A stretch of 64,000 nucleotides of DNA from Candidatus Halobonum tyrrellensis G22 (GCF_000495475.1 NZ_ASGZ01000005.1:62001-126000), one strand, 5' to 3'; numbered from the stretch's first letter, positions 9,762 to 18,552 are shown. Numbers and translations: made by a program. Notes: a model not told the origin generated them from the letters alone.

Positions 9762-10631
9762 TCACTCCACCGTCCCTTGCAGCTCGACCGCCCTGATCAG
9801 ATGCTTCTGGAGCGCCAAGAACAGAACCAACAGCGGGATCGACGCGGTGAGCGCCGACGCCATCACTAGCCCGGGCTGGCTCGTCGTCGCGTAGGCGTCG
9901 CGCACGGTGACGAGTCCGATGGGGAGGGTGTACATCGACTCGCTCTGGAGCAAGACGAGCGGTAACACGAACTGGTTCCACGTGCTGATGAACGTGAACA
10001 GCGCCAGCGCGGTCATCGCGGGCTTCATCATCGGCAGGATGAGCTTGGCGTATATCTGCACCGTCGAGAACCCGTCGAGTTGGGCGGCCTCCTCGAGTTC
10101 CTTCGGGAAGTCCTTGAAGAACTGCACCAGGAGGAAGACGCCGAGCGCGCCGCCCGACAGCGGGAGGATGACCCCGATGTACGTGTTGAGCAGCCCCAAA
10201 CTCGAGATGATGGTGTAGATGGGGATCAGGTTGACGACCGCCGGGATCATGAAGCTAGCGAGGATCGTCACGAACACCAGTCGGCGGCCTGGCCACTTTA
10301 GCCGCGTGAGCGCGAACGCGATCATCGAGTCGATGACGAGGACGACCACCGTCACCCCGCCCGCGAGGATGATCGTGTTGATGATCCACTGGACCATCGG
10401 GGCGGCGGCGAACAGTTGTTCGTACCAGGTCGTCGTCACCGCCGGCGGGATCAGGTGGGGGTTGCGGTCGAAGATCAGGTTCCGCGGGAGGATCGACTGG
10501 GTCGCCATGTACCAGTAGGGGAGGAAGAACAGGATGCCCGCGCCGTACATGGCGACGTACACCCCGAACTTCCGTAGCCGCGTCTCGTCGATGCCGATGG
10601 TCTCGTTGAGCGTCGAGCGGACGGTGCTCAC
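9762..10631 (-). CDS. Sugar ABC transporter permease, MalG type (CUT1)
   Basis: A 289-residue inner-membrane subunit of a CUT1 sugar importer with six predicted membrane spans. The cytoplasmic EAA loop EEAAQLDGFSTVQ...LILPMMKPA, which docks on the ATPase, is complete at about residues 190-220. The start overlaps the end of the MalF-type permease gene by 4 nt, so the two are translationally coupled. Gene order is binding protein, MalF-type, MalG-type, all on the minus strand. The matching ATPase gene is not in the operon; the ATPase at 17422-18552 is the likely partner. Confidence 0.92.
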   Translation of the reverse strand: MSTVRSTLNETIGIDETRLRKFGVYVAMYGAGILFFLPYWYMATQSILPRNLIFDRNPHLIPPAVTTTWYEQLFAAAPMVQWIINTIILAGGVTVVVLVIDSMIAFALTRLKWPGRRLVFVTILASFMIPAVVNLIPIYTIISSLGLLNTYIGVILPLSGGALGVFLLVQFFKDFPKELEEAAQLDGFSTVQIYAKLILPMMKPAMTALALFTFISTWNQFVLPLVLLQSESMYTLPIGLVTVRDAYATTSQPGLVMASALTASIPLLVLFLALQKHLIRAVELQGTVE

Positions 10632-11548
10632 GCGCTCGTCCCCCCGTCGTCCTGCAGGACGAAGTAGTTGACGAGCGAGACGGCCACCATCACCAAGAAG
10701 AGGACGTACCCGACCGCGGCGGCGTAACCGAACTCCCGGGCGGAGAACCCAGTGCGGTAGAGGTACATCACGATGGTCTCCGTCGCTCCGGCGGGACCGC
10801 CGTCGGTCATGATGTACGGTTGCCCGAACACCTGGAACGACGAGAGGAACGACGTGATGACCACGAACATCATCGGGTTACGCATCTGCGGGATGGTGAT
10901 GTCGACCATCGCGCGCCAACTGGTCGCGCCGTCGAGACGCGCCGCCTCGTACAACTGTTCGCCGACGTTCTGTCGGGCGGCGAGCAGGATGATGAAGTTG
11001 AACGCGATGGTCCACCAGATGGTCGCGATGGCCACGGCGGGCATCGCCAAGAGGGGGTCGATCAACCAGTTGACCGGTTCGGCGACGAAGCCGGTGAAGT
11101 ACGCGATGAGGCCGTTCGTCTCGAAGACGTCCTGCCAGAGCAGGCCGACAACCGAGACGGTGAGTACGTACGGACTGAAGAACAGCGTCCGCAGGACTCT
11201 CCGCCCCTTGATGCTCCGATTGACGCCCAACGCGAGCAGGAGCGAGAGGACGACCAAGAACGGGACCGTCAACACGACGAAGTAGACGGTGTTACCCAGC
11301 GCGTTCCAGAACTGCGGGTCGGCGAGCAACGTCTGGTAGTTCGCCAGCCCGACGAACTCGGTCCGGTCCGGGAACAGCGCGTTCCAGTCGTGGAGGCTCA
11401 TCCAGAACCCGTACGCGAGCGGGTAGACGAGGAAGGCGGCGAAGACCAGGAGGTACGGCACTGAGAACCCGTACCCCTCCAGCGTCTCCCGGAGCGAGTA
11501 CTCCTCGCGTACGGCTCGGATGCGCTGTTGGGGGGTAGAGATGCTCAC
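10628..11548 (-). CDS. Sugar ABC transporter permease, MalF type (CUT1)
   Basis: A 306-residue permease with a cytoplasmic N-terminus of about 30 residues and six membrane spans. The EAA loop YEAARLDGATSWRAM...ITIPQMRNP lies at about 205-235. It begins 3 nt after the binding-protein stop and overlaps the next permease by 4 nt, a tight operon. It forms the heterodimeric membrane channel with the MalG-type partner. The family is certain; the sugar is inferred to be arabino- or galacto-oligosaccharide from neighbouring glycosidases. Confidence 0.92.
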   Translation of the reverse strand: MSISTPQQRIRAVREEYSLRETLEGYGFSVPYLLVFAAFLVYPLAYGFWMSLHDWNALFPDRTEFVGLANYQTLLADPQFWNALGNTVYFVVLTVPFLVVLSLLLALGVNRSIKGRRVLRTLFFSPYVLTVSVVGLLWQDVFETNGLIAYFTGFVAEPVNWLIDPLLAMPAVAIATIWWTIAFNFIILLAARQNVGEQLYEAARLDGATSWRAMVDITIPQMRNPMMFVVITSFLSSFQVFGQPYIMTDGGPAGATETIVMYLYRTGFSAREFGYAAAVGYVLFLVMVAVSLVNYFVLQDDGGTSA

Positions 11549-11551
11549 GGG

Positions 11552-12931
11552 TTACTTCCAGACGGAATTGAGGTTCTGTTTGATCTTGTCGAGTGCCTGT
11601 TGCGGCTCCATGTTCCCCGTGCGGACGGCGGTGACCGGGTCGTAGATGGCCTGGTGGTACTGACCGTTCTTCCGCGTCCGGGGGACGTACATGAACTCGT
11701 CGTTTTCGAGCATCTCGAACCACGTCTCCATCGTCTTATTCCAGACGGGCGCCTCCCTGAGCTCCTGGCTCTCGCGCGCTTGAACCGCGTTGGGGATGTG
11801 ACCCGCGCTCGTCCCCCACAGCAGCCCGTAGTCCTGCGTGATCGTCTTGGCGGCCTGCTTGGCCGCGTCCGTCTTCTCCTTACTCCGGTTTTTACTCGTC
11901 GGCACGGCGATCGAGTGGCTGTTACTCCACGTCTTGTTCTCGTCGAGACCCATCCCGGGGGCCGGCGGGGCTTTCATGAAGCCCCACTCCAAGTCGAGTT
12001 CCTTGTACGCGTTGTACGTCCACGTGCCGTTGTTGAGCGCCGCGGTGCCGTTGTTCTGGAACTGCTCGAACGCGACCGCGGTGTCTTTCGGGAACCACTC
12101 CCAGTTCGCGCGCATGTCGTTGACCGTCTGGAGCACCTTCAGGCCGTCCTCGTTGTCGAACCCCATCTCCCACCCGTTGTCGGTCTCTTCGAGGATCACG
12201 TTCCCCATCTGGCGGAGCCACGGGTAGTAGACGCGGTTGCCGTGGAGAGCCCCGCCGGGGTCGTACCCCATCTTGTCGGTCTCGGAGACGACGGTATCGA
12301 TCTTCTCTTTGAACTCGCTCCACGACCCCATCGTCTGTTCGGGGTCGAGCCCCGCCTCCTCGAAGATCCCCTTGTTGTAGTACGTCCCCGTCCCGAGGAT
12401 GTCGAGCGGCGCGCTCCGCAGGTCGCCCGCGACGACCCCCTCGCCGTACGACGTGCTGTAGTAACTGCTCTCGTCGAGCGTGTCGGTCAGTGGCTCGAAC
12501 GCCTCGCCGAAGCGTTTGATCCGACTCAGGTGACAGATACACATGTCCGGCGGATTCCCGCCGCTGAGTGAGGTGTACAGTTTGGTGTAGTACTGGTCCC
12601 ACGGGATGCGCTGTCGCCTGATCTGGATGTTGCTGTTCTCCTCGTTGAACGTGTCGACGATCTCTTTCATCGTCGCTCCGTCGCCGCCGGCGAACAGCGT
12701 CCAGTAGTCGAGCGTGATCTGGTCGGGTGCCGCGGTCGCGGTGGGGGTTCCGGTCGGCGTCGACGACCCGGTGCCGGTCTCCGAGTCGGTCGGGGCGTCG
12801 CCCCCGCCACCCCCGCCGCTGGCACACCCTGCGAGCGCGATAAACCCGGACCCGCCGAGCGCCGACAGCACCTGTCGCCTCCGCGCGGTACGGGCTCCCG
12901 TATCCGTGTCTGTGGCTATCTTTCGGGACAC
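11552..12931 (-). CDS. Extracellular sugar-binding lipoprotein of the CUT1 ABC importer
   Basis: A 459-residue solute-binding protein (family 1). A Tat motif with RRR at 17-19 followed by QVLSALGG and a lipobox LAGC (Cys36) indicate Tat export and lipid anchoring, usual for haloarchaea. A Ser/Thr/Asp/Gly linker follows to about residue 70, then the bilobed binding domain starting TLDYWTLFAGGDG. A TATA box at 12952-12961 lies about 26 nt before the ATG. It is the first gene of the operon with the two permeases. The upstream region (12932-13361) is packed with palindromes that may control it, although their orientation matches the dehydratase relic better. Substrate specificity is not visible. 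Confidence 0.92.
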   Translation of the reverse strand: MSRKIATDTDTGARTARRRQVLSALGGSGFIALAGCASGGGGGGDAPTDSETGTGSSTPTGTPTATAAPDQITLDYWTLFAGGDGATMKEIVDTFNEENSNIQIRRQRIPWDQYYTKLYTSLSGGNPPDMCICHLSRIKRFGEAFEPLTDTLDESSYYSTSYGEGVVAGDLRSAPLDILGTGTYYNKGIFEEAGLDPEQTMGSWSEFKEKIDTVVSETDKMGYDPGGALHGNRVYYPWLRQMGNVILEETDNGWEMGFDNEDGLKVLQTVNDMRANWEWFPKDTAVAFEQFQNNGTAALNNGTWTYNAYKELDLEWGFMKAPPAPGMGLDENKTWSNSHSIAVPTSKNRSKEKTDAAKQAAKTITQDYGLLWGTSAGHIPNAVQARESQELREAPVWNKTMETWFEMLENDEFMYVPRTRKNGQYHQAIYDPVTAVRTGNMEPQQALDKIKQNLNSVWK

Positions 12932-12951
12932 ACCCCGGAGTTGATCGACCC

Positions 12952-12961
12952 GGTAATTAAG
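12952..12961 (-). promoter_or_regulatory. TATA box of the first ABC importer operon
   Basis: The minus-strand run CTTAATTACC is centred about 26 nt upstream of the ATG at 12931, matching a leaderless haloarchaeal promoter and supporting that start codon. Confidence 0.6.
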
Positions 12962-13044
12962 TGTTGTGCCGAGACGCGGCGCTCGGCAACGAGGTCGAGC
13001 CAGCCCTCAGAGCGCACAGTTACGGAGTCGAATCCCCGCACAAC

Positions 13045-13063
13045 CGTTTCTTCGGAGGAAACG
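13045..13063. promoter_or_regulatory. 19-bp palindrome CGTTTC-N7-GAAACG (operator-like, copy 1)
   Basis: Perfect 6-bp arms CGTTTC and GAAACG are separated by seven bases. On the minus strand the site and its flanks (TTCGTTTCCT..GAAGAAACG) closely match the site at 20737-20755. Dyads of this size are typical transcription-factor targets. Candidate binder: the IclR protein encoded at 20880-21698 (inference). Confidence 0.6.
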
Positions 13064-13127
13064 AATCCGTCGCCGATCTCCGCCTCGCCGCGTTCGACCA
13101 CTCCGACCCACCGAATTTCGTCGTGGG

Positions 13128-13149
13128 ATTACAGCGGTACTGTTGTAAC
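13128..13149. promoter_or_regulatory. 22-bp palindrome ATTACA-N10-TGTAAC (operator-like, copy 1)
   Basis: The arms TTACA and TGTAA flank ten bases with GTAC at the centre. Near-identical sites occur at 20659-20680 and 54234-54255. Read on the minus strand, its right half (CAGTACCGCTGTAATCC) is identical to the 54-kb copy. It lies between two copies of the 19-bp palindrome. Confidence 0.6.
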
Positions 13150-13251
13150 TGCTATCGACGTTCATGGCGATTATTCGCCGTATCGAGCGTGAAGTCGAAC
13201 GGGGATCCGACTGGATCGGGTATCGCGGGGGTTCGGCTCTCGGACCACAGC

Positions 13252-13270
13252 CGTTTCCCAGTGAGAAACA
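13252..13270. promoter_or_regulatory. GTTTC-N7-GAAAC palindrome (operator-like, copy 2)
   Basis: CGTTTC, seven bases, then GAAACA: the inner 5-bp arms are perfect. It lies 92 bp before the ATG of the dehydratase relic at 13362. On the minus strand it reads TGTTTCTC..GGGAAAC, matching the copy at 20527-20553. Confidence 0.55.
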
Positions 13271-13361
13271 TTCACACGCAGGGTGCGGCGTGGGACCGGC
13301 GTCACAACGGAGGTCGGCCTCGCTTCTGCGGACGAGCCCACCCGTACACGACCGTGTAACG

Positions 13362-13513
13362 ATGGCCCCACGACGAGTCCGTACCGCGGAGCCCACCGAC
13401 TCCGAACCGTTCGCGGTACCGCCGCGGTCGCTGTTCGTGAAGTTGGAGACGTCGGACGGCGCCGTCGGTTGGGGGGACCGGCCGTCGAGGGACGCGCGAA
13501 CACGCCGTCGTAG
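13362..13513 (+). pseudogene. Truncated, frameshifted N-terminus of a galactonate-dehydratase-like enolase-superfamily gene
   Basis: From the ATG at 13362 the translation reads FAVPPRSLFVKLETSDGAVGWG, the conserved N-terminal strand of D-galactonate dehydratase-like mandelate-racemase/enolase family proteins. After GWG (a run of six G at 13471-13476) the reading frame is lost. Restoring one base gives PAVEGRANT, which continues the family pattern (EPVVEGRA), and a stop follows at once. Only about 50 of roughly 380 codons remain. The 3' part was lost next to the convergent oxidoreductase gene ending at 13523. Its upstream region retains the same three operator-like palindromes as the GH2 gene at 18677-20413. 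The intact parent may have served oxidative galactose catabolism (inference). Confidence 0.75.
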
Positions 13514-13522
13514 TAGAGCGCG

Positions 13523-14599
13523 TTAGGAATCGACCGTAACCCGTTCGCCCGACTCGGCCGACCGGTGGATCGCTTCGAGCGCCCGCATATCCACGAGGCC
13601 GTGCCGCCCGTCGGGGCCCGGGTCGCGGTCGGTGAGGACGGCCTCCGCGAAGTAGTCGAACAGGTCGACCATCTGGTTCGCGTCGGGCGTCTCGACGTCG
13701 AGGCTCCGGTCGCCGACCGTCAGCCGGAGTCGAGTGTCCATGTGGTAGGCGGGGTCGAGTCGGAGGCTCCCCTCGGTCCCGACGACCTGGAGGTACGTCC
13801 GTTCGGCGGCGTTCTGACTCGCCACGCACGTCGAGTGAACGCCGCCCTCGAACTCAAGGAGGACCGACGCGAGTTCGTCGGGAACCCGGTCGAACGCCTC
13901 GTGGTCCGACCGCATCGACGCCTGAGCGGCGACGGGGTCGGCGTCGAGGAGGAACCGGGCCGTGTTGAGGTGGTAGATTCCCAGGTCCACGACCGAGGTT
14001 CCGTAGCCGGTCAGGTCGGGGTCGAGACGCCACTGGTCGTGGTCGGCGAACATGTCGAGCAGGCGCTGGCTGTTGACGCCGGTCACGAACCGGGGTTCGC
14101 CGATCACACCCTCGCGGACCAGTTCACGGGCGCGTCGGACGGCCGGAACGGTCTGCATCCGGTAGCCGACGATCAACTCGACGCCCGCCTCCTCGCATAC
14201 GTCGACCAGCCGCTCCGCGCGGCCGACGGTGGCCTCCATCGGCTTTTCACACAGGACAGCCTTCCCCAGACCGGCCGCCGTCTCGGCGTAATCGAGGTGA
14301 TAGGCGTTGGGCGTACAGACGTACACCGCGTCGTACCCCTCCCGTCCGACCCCGTCGTGGAACTCGTCGTAGTCGAGCACCCGTGACACCGTCTCGACGT
14401 CCGCGGCGACACGCTCGCCCTTCGCCCGCGACCCCGTCACGAGCGTCGTCGTCTCACACCGGTCCACCGCCTCGATGGCGGGCAGGACCCGCTCGGTCGT
14501 CCACCAGCCGAGACCGACGAGTGCCAATCGTACGGTGCCCTCGGCCCCCGTCCGCCAGTCGCGCTCGGCGAACTCGCCGAGACAGTTCGACAGTGACAT
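13523..14599 (-). CDS. Gfo/Idh/MocA family NAD(P)-dependent sugar oxidoreductase
   Basis: A 358-residue oxidoreductase. The Rossmann nucleotide site is LVGLGWWTTERVLPAI near residue 25, and the catalytic-lysine motif CEKPMEATV is near 125. A DxxxY/H-type pair occurs in VVDLGIYHLNTARF. The ATG at 14599 is chosen because a TATA-like TTTTTGTACT (14621-14630, minus strand) lies about 28 nt upstream; the open frame extends further but is not protein-like. It is divergent from the secreted GH43 gene. Only moderately similar by eye to the first oxidoreductase (1945-2958), it probably handles a different sugar. Function beyond the family is not visible. Confidence 0.9.
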   Translation of the reverse strand: MSLSNCLGEFAERDWRTGAEGTVRLALVGLGWWTTERVLPAIEAVDRCETTTLVTGSRAKGERVAADVETVSRVLDYDEFHDGVGREGYDAVYVCTPNAYHLDYAETAAGLGKAVLCEKPMEATVGRAERLVDVCEEAGVELIVGYRMQTVPAVRRARELVREGVIGEPRFVTGVNSQRLLDMFADHDQWRLDPDLTGYGTSVVDLGIYHLNTARFLLDADPVAAQASMRSDHEAFDRVPDELASVLLEFEGGVHSTCVASQNAAERTYLQVVGTEGSLRLDPAYHMDTRLRLTVGDRSLDVETPDANQMVDLFDYFAEAVLTDRDPGPDGRHGLVDMRALEAIHRSAESGERVTVDS

Positions 14600-14690
14600 C
14601 GAAGGGGGAATCGACGACCGAGTACAAAAATCGAGCGGGTGGGTGCCGGGGGTGACGAACCGACATGTAGTATCACGTACGGAAAGAACT

Positions 14691-17345
14691 ATGAAAAACA
14701 GTGACAATTTCGGGGCGGAGATGAATCGGAGAAGCCTCCTTCAGCGGATAGCGCTCGGAGCGGGCGCGCTCTCGACTGCGGCCACCGGAACGGCCGAGAC
14801 GCCCGCGGGCCCGGTCGACCGGTCGACGTATCGCAACCCGGTGTTCGAGCCGGTGTTCGCGGACCCGAGTACGGTCCGAACCGACGACGGGTGGTACTAC
14901 GCGTACGGCACCATGGACAGGTGGGGCGACGGCGAGGGGTTCCGGATCGTCCCGATCGTCCGGTCGACCAACCTCGTGGACTGGGAGTACGTGGGCGACG
15001 TGTTCGAGTCGGTTCCCGAGTGGCTCGAACGCGGCGACGCGGACTTCGTGTGGGCGCCCGACGTCGCGCAGTACCGCGGGAAGTACCACCTCTACTACTC
15101 GCTGGTCGACGCCGCGCCCGAGTACAACGACGACGCACAGGGGGTCGGCCTCGCCGTCGCCGACTCGCCCGCGGGACCGTTCACGGACCGCGGGAAGGTG
15201 TTACAGGGGTTCGAGGTCGGGGTACTCAACTCGATCGACCCGATGTTCTACGTCGACGACGGCACCCCTCACTTGATCTGGGGGAGTTTCAACGGCATCT
15301 ACCTGGTCGAGTTGACGCCCGACGGCACCGCACCCGCGGGCGACCCCGTCCAGATCGCCAGCGCCCGGTTCGAGGGGCCCTACGTGGAGGAGCGCGACGG
15401 AACGTACTACCTGTTCGTCTCGAGCGGGACGTGCTGTGACGGGCCGAGCAGTTCCTACCGGGTCGAGGTCGGTCGCGCCGACTCGCTCGACGGGCCGTAC
15501 CTGAACCGGGACGGCGAGTCGCTCCTCGACGCACCGGGGTCGGTCGTGGTCGACGACAGCGAGCAGTTCGGCGCGCCCGGTCACAACGGGCTCGCGTACG
15601 ACGACGCCGATCGGGCGTGGCTGGTGTACCACGGCTACGAGCGCGACGAACCGGGGTTCATCGCCGACGGCGCGGCGCCCCGCCGACCGCTGTTCGTCGA
15701 CCCTCTCCAGTGGGAGAGCGGGTGGCCCGCCGTCGAGGGCCGCGTCCCCAGCGTCACCCAGCGCCGCCCGTCGATCGAGACGGGCGAGCAGCCGCGGGTC
15801 GCCGTCCCGAACGTGTCGGCGTCCGTGACGAGCGTCACGCCGGACGAGCGGTTCTCGGTCACCGCGACGATACGGAACGAGGGGGCCGACGGGACGGCGT
15901 ACGTCAACCTCTACGACGGGTCGACCGTCGTCGACTCCGCGCCCGCGGTGCTGTCGGCGGGCGAGACCCAGGAGGTGTCGTTCGAGACCCGGCTGTACAC
16001 CGGCGGCGACCACGCCCTCTCGGTCGGCACGTCGGTGGATCGGGCCTCCGAGCCCGTCACCGTCACCGTCGACCCGCGGCCGGCGGAACTCGCGTTCGAC
16101 GACGTCGAGATGCCCGACGTGTTGAGCGCGGCCGAGGCCGGCGAGTTCTCGGCGACCGTCCGGAACGTCGGGAGCTACGAGGCGTCGGAGTCGGTCGACT
16201 TGGTCGTCGACGGGTCGGCCGTGATGTCGTCGCCGGTGGACCTCGACCCCGGCGAGTCGACCGCGCTCACCTTCCGGCGGGCGTTCACGGTCGCCGACGA
16301 CGGCTACCAGGTGGACCTCGTCGCCGGGAACGTCGAGGAGCGCCTCGGCGAGAGCGACGACGACTTCTACGGCCGTCAGGACCGACTGATCCAGTACGCG
16401 CACACCGACGGCGACGAGGTGACCGACCGTGACACGTGGATCAACTCGCTCGCACCCGAGACGCGGGCGCACGTCGACGCGGACCCGGTCGAGGTGGGCG
16501 ACGGCACCGCCTCGGTCGACGTCACCGTGACCGGCGAGACGGACCGCCCGCTCTCGCTGGCGGGGTACACGCTCCCCGGCGGGGAGTTCTCGTTCGACAC
16601 CGCCGACGAGCAGGACCTAGTCGCGGCCACGAGCCGGACACTCGACCCCGGCGAGCACACACTCGAGATCCCGCTGCCGGGCGAGGGGTCGCTCTCGACG
16701 CCCGAGTCGTACGGCACCCACGAGGTGACGTTCGACGGCGACGACTCGACGGCCGCCACGCTCACCGTGCTCGCGCCGCCGCCGGCGTCGTTCTCCACGT
16801 TCGCCAACACGACCGCCGACTTCGGCCAACTCGACGGCGACTACGCGGTCAACGCCGCCGGGACGGACACGTGGACGTTCGCGGACGAGTACGGCACCCT
16901 CTACCGGTCCGACGCCGCGGGCGAGCGGGTCGACGTCGAAGTGCGGGTGACGGGCCAAGAGGAGACCGACGCGTACGCCAAGGCCGGGATCATGGTCCGC
17001 AACGACCTGGCCGCGCCGGGCGAGTCGCTGGGCTACGTCCTGCTGACCGCGCTCGCGGGCACGGGCTACCAACTGTCGTGGGACGCTACCGACGACGGCT
17101 TCATCGACAGCGGACCGGTCGCGGGGAGCGAACCCGACTACCCGGTCCGCCTCCGGCTGGAGAAGCGGGGGAGTACGTTCCGCGGCTACTACAGCCCCGA
17201 CGACGGCGCGACGTGGGCGCAGGTCGGCTCCGCGGTGAGTGTCCCGTCAGCCGACGCCGTCCAGGACGCCGGGATGTTCGTCTGCGCGCTCGACGCCGAC
17301 CCGTCGCTGGTCACGTTCGACGAGTTCGCGATCCGGCCGCGGTAA
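14691..17345 (+). CDS. Secreted GH43 arabinanase-like enzyme with CARDB and concanavalin-like C-terminal domains
   Basis: An 884-residue exported protein. MNRRSLLQRIALGAGALSTA at 11-30 is a Tat signal lacking a lipobox Cys, so it is probably released. The GH43 five-blade propeller spans about 48-360: catalytic base D58 in FADPS, pKa modulator D183 in NSIDPMFYV and general acid E228 in FEGPYVEE, a pattern of arabinan endo-1,5-alpha-L-arabinosidases and arabinofuranosidases. Two CARDB-like beta domains follow (about 375-455 and 465-550), then a linker and a 190-residue concanavalin-A-like/DUF1349 domain with FANTTADFGQLDG and KAGIMVRND. The latter probably binds polysaccharide. The start at 14691 keeps the whole Tat signal; the ATG at 14721 is possible. 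It would cut the polymer outside the cell for the ABC importer. Confidence 0.88.
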   Translation: MKNSDNFGAEMNRRSLLQRIALGAGALSTAATGTAETPAGPVDRSTYRNPVFEPVFADPSTVRTDDGWYYAYGTMDRWGDGEGFRIVPIVRSTNLVDWEYVGDVFESVPEWLERGDADFVWAPDVAQYRGKYHLYYSLVDAAPEYNDDAQGVGLAVADSPAGPFTDRGKVLQGFEVGVLNSIDPMFYVDDGTPHLIWGSFNGIYLVELTPDGTAPAGDPVQIASARFEGPYVEERDGTYYLFVSSGTCCDGPSSSYRVEVGRADSLDGPYLNRDGESLLDAPGSVVVDDSEQFGAPGHNGLAYDDADRAWLVYHGYERDEPGFIADGAAPRRPLFVDPLQWESGWPAVEGRVPSVTQRRPSIETGEQPRVAVPNVSASVTSVTPDERFSVTATIRNEGADGTAYVNLYDGSTVVDSAPAVLSAGETQEVSFETRLYTGGDHALSVGTSVDRASEPVTVTVDPRPAELAFDDVEMPDVLSAAEAGEFSATVRNVGSYEASESVDLVVDGSAVMSSPVDLDPGESTALTFRRAFTVADDGYQVDLVAGNVEERLGESDDDFYGRQDRLIQYAHTDGDEVTDRDTWINSLAPETRAHVDADPVEVGDGTASVDVTVTGETDRPLSLAGYTLPGGEFSFDTADEQDLVAATSRTLDPGEHTLEIPLPGEGSLSTPESYGTHEVTFDGDDSTAATLTVLAPPPASFSTFANTTADFGQLDGDYAVNAAGTDTWTFADEYGTLYRSDAAGERVDVEVRVTGQEETDAYAKAGIMVRNDLAAPGESLGYVLLTALAGTGYQLSWDATDDGFIDSGPVAGSEPDYPVRLRLEKRGSTFRGYYSPDDGATWAQVGSAVSVPSADAVQDAGMFVCALDADPSLVTFDEFAIRPR

Positions 17346-17421
17346 ACCGAAGGGGGAGCCGCCGACCGGCACGGAACGGGCGCGGTGTCGTCGTCGACGA
17401 CCGAACCGGGGGCCGGGCGGC

Positions 17422-18552
17422 TCAGGCGCGGGAAGGCTGTGAGTCGGCCGCGACCCGCGACCGACCCTCGACGAGGACGTTTTCCTCCGTCTGCCCGTCG
17501 AAGAGGTGGACGTCCTCCTCGTCGAACGTGATGGACAGATGCTCCGACTCGGTGGGCTTGACGTCGGCCGAAACCCGGACAGTACACTCCTCGTCGCCGA
17601 CGAGCACGTAGAGGTAGTTGTCGCTCCCCACCGGTTCGACGACGTCGACCGTCGCTCGGACGCTCTGGTCGCCCTCCTCACCGATCCGCATGTTCTCCGG
17701 GCGGATCCCGAGCACGCCCGTCTCGCCCGTCATCCGCTCGCGGATGCGCTCGGCCAACTCCCGCGAGAGCGGGTAGTCGAACGCCCCGCCCGAGAGGACG
17801 GTTCCATCCAGTTGGACGTCGAAGAAGTTCATCGACGGCGAGCCGATGAAGTCGGCGACGAACTGGTTGGCGGGCCGGTGGTATATCTCGTCGGGCGCGC
17901 CGATCTGCTGGATCTCGCCGTGGTTGAGTATCACGACCCGGTCGGACATCGTGAGCGCCTCCTCCTGGTCGTGGGTGACGTACATCGTCGTCGTGTCGAG
18001 GTCCTCCTGGATCCGCTGGAGTTCCGTCCGCATGTGGAGGCGGAGTTTGGCGTCGAGGTTCGACAGCGGCTCGTCGAACAGGAACACCTCGGGCTCGCGG
18101 ACGATCGCACGCCCCGTCGCCACCCGCTGCTGCTGGCCACCCGACAGCTGTGCGGGCTTCTGGTCGAGCAGGCCCTCGATCCCCATCATCTCCGCCGCTT
18201 CGACCACCCGGCCGTCTATCTCGTCGTCCGAGAGGCTCGTGGTCTGTTTGAGCCCGTAGGACATGTTCTGGCGGACGCTCATGTGGGGGTAGAGCGCGTA
18301 GTTCTGAAACACCATCGCCACGCCGCGGTCTTGGGGCTGGACGTCGTTTATCTCCCGTCGGCCGATCTCGACCGTCCCCTCGGTGATGTCTTCGAGTCCC
18401 GCGACCATCCGGAGGAGGGTCGACTTCCCCGACCCCGAGGGGCCGACGATCGTCGTGAACTCGCCGTCCTCGATCCGGAAGTCCACATCGTCCACCGCCA
18501 AGATTTCCTCGTCGTACACCTTCGAAACGTGGTCGAAGTTCACTTCGCTCAT
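17422..18552 (-). CDS. Sugar ABC transporter ATPase, MalK/UgpC type (CUT1)
   Basis: A 376-residue ATP-binding subunit. Walker A is GPSGSGKST at 37-45, the signature LSGGQ at 136-140, Walker B FLFDEP with D160/E161, and a C-terminal OB/TOBE regulatory domain of about 130 residues ends with LSITFDEEDVHLFDG. It is the only ATPase near the binding protein and permeases at 9.8-12.9 kb, which lack their own, so it very likely powers that importer although transcribed separately. Such ATPases can serve several CUT1 importers. It lies between the GH43 and GH2 genes. Confidence 0.93.
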   Translation of the reverse strand: MSEVNFDHVSKVYDEEILAVDDVDFRIEDGEFTTIVGPSGSGKSTLLRMVAGLEDITEGTVEIGRREINDVQPQDRGVAMVFQNYALYPHMSVRQNMSYGLKQTTSLSDDEIDGRVVEAAEMMGIEGLLDQKPAQLSGGQQQRVATGRAIVREPEVFLFDEPLSNLDAKLRLHMRTELQRIQEDLDTTTMYVTHDQEEALTMSDRVVILNHGEIQQIGAPDEIYHRPANQFVADFIGSPSMNFFDVQLDGTVLSGGAFDYPLSRELAERIRERMTGETGVLGIRPENMRIGEEGDQSVRATVDVVEPVGSDNYLYVLVGDEECTVRVSADVKPTESEHLSITFDEEDVHLFDGQTEENVLVEGRSRVAADSQPSRA

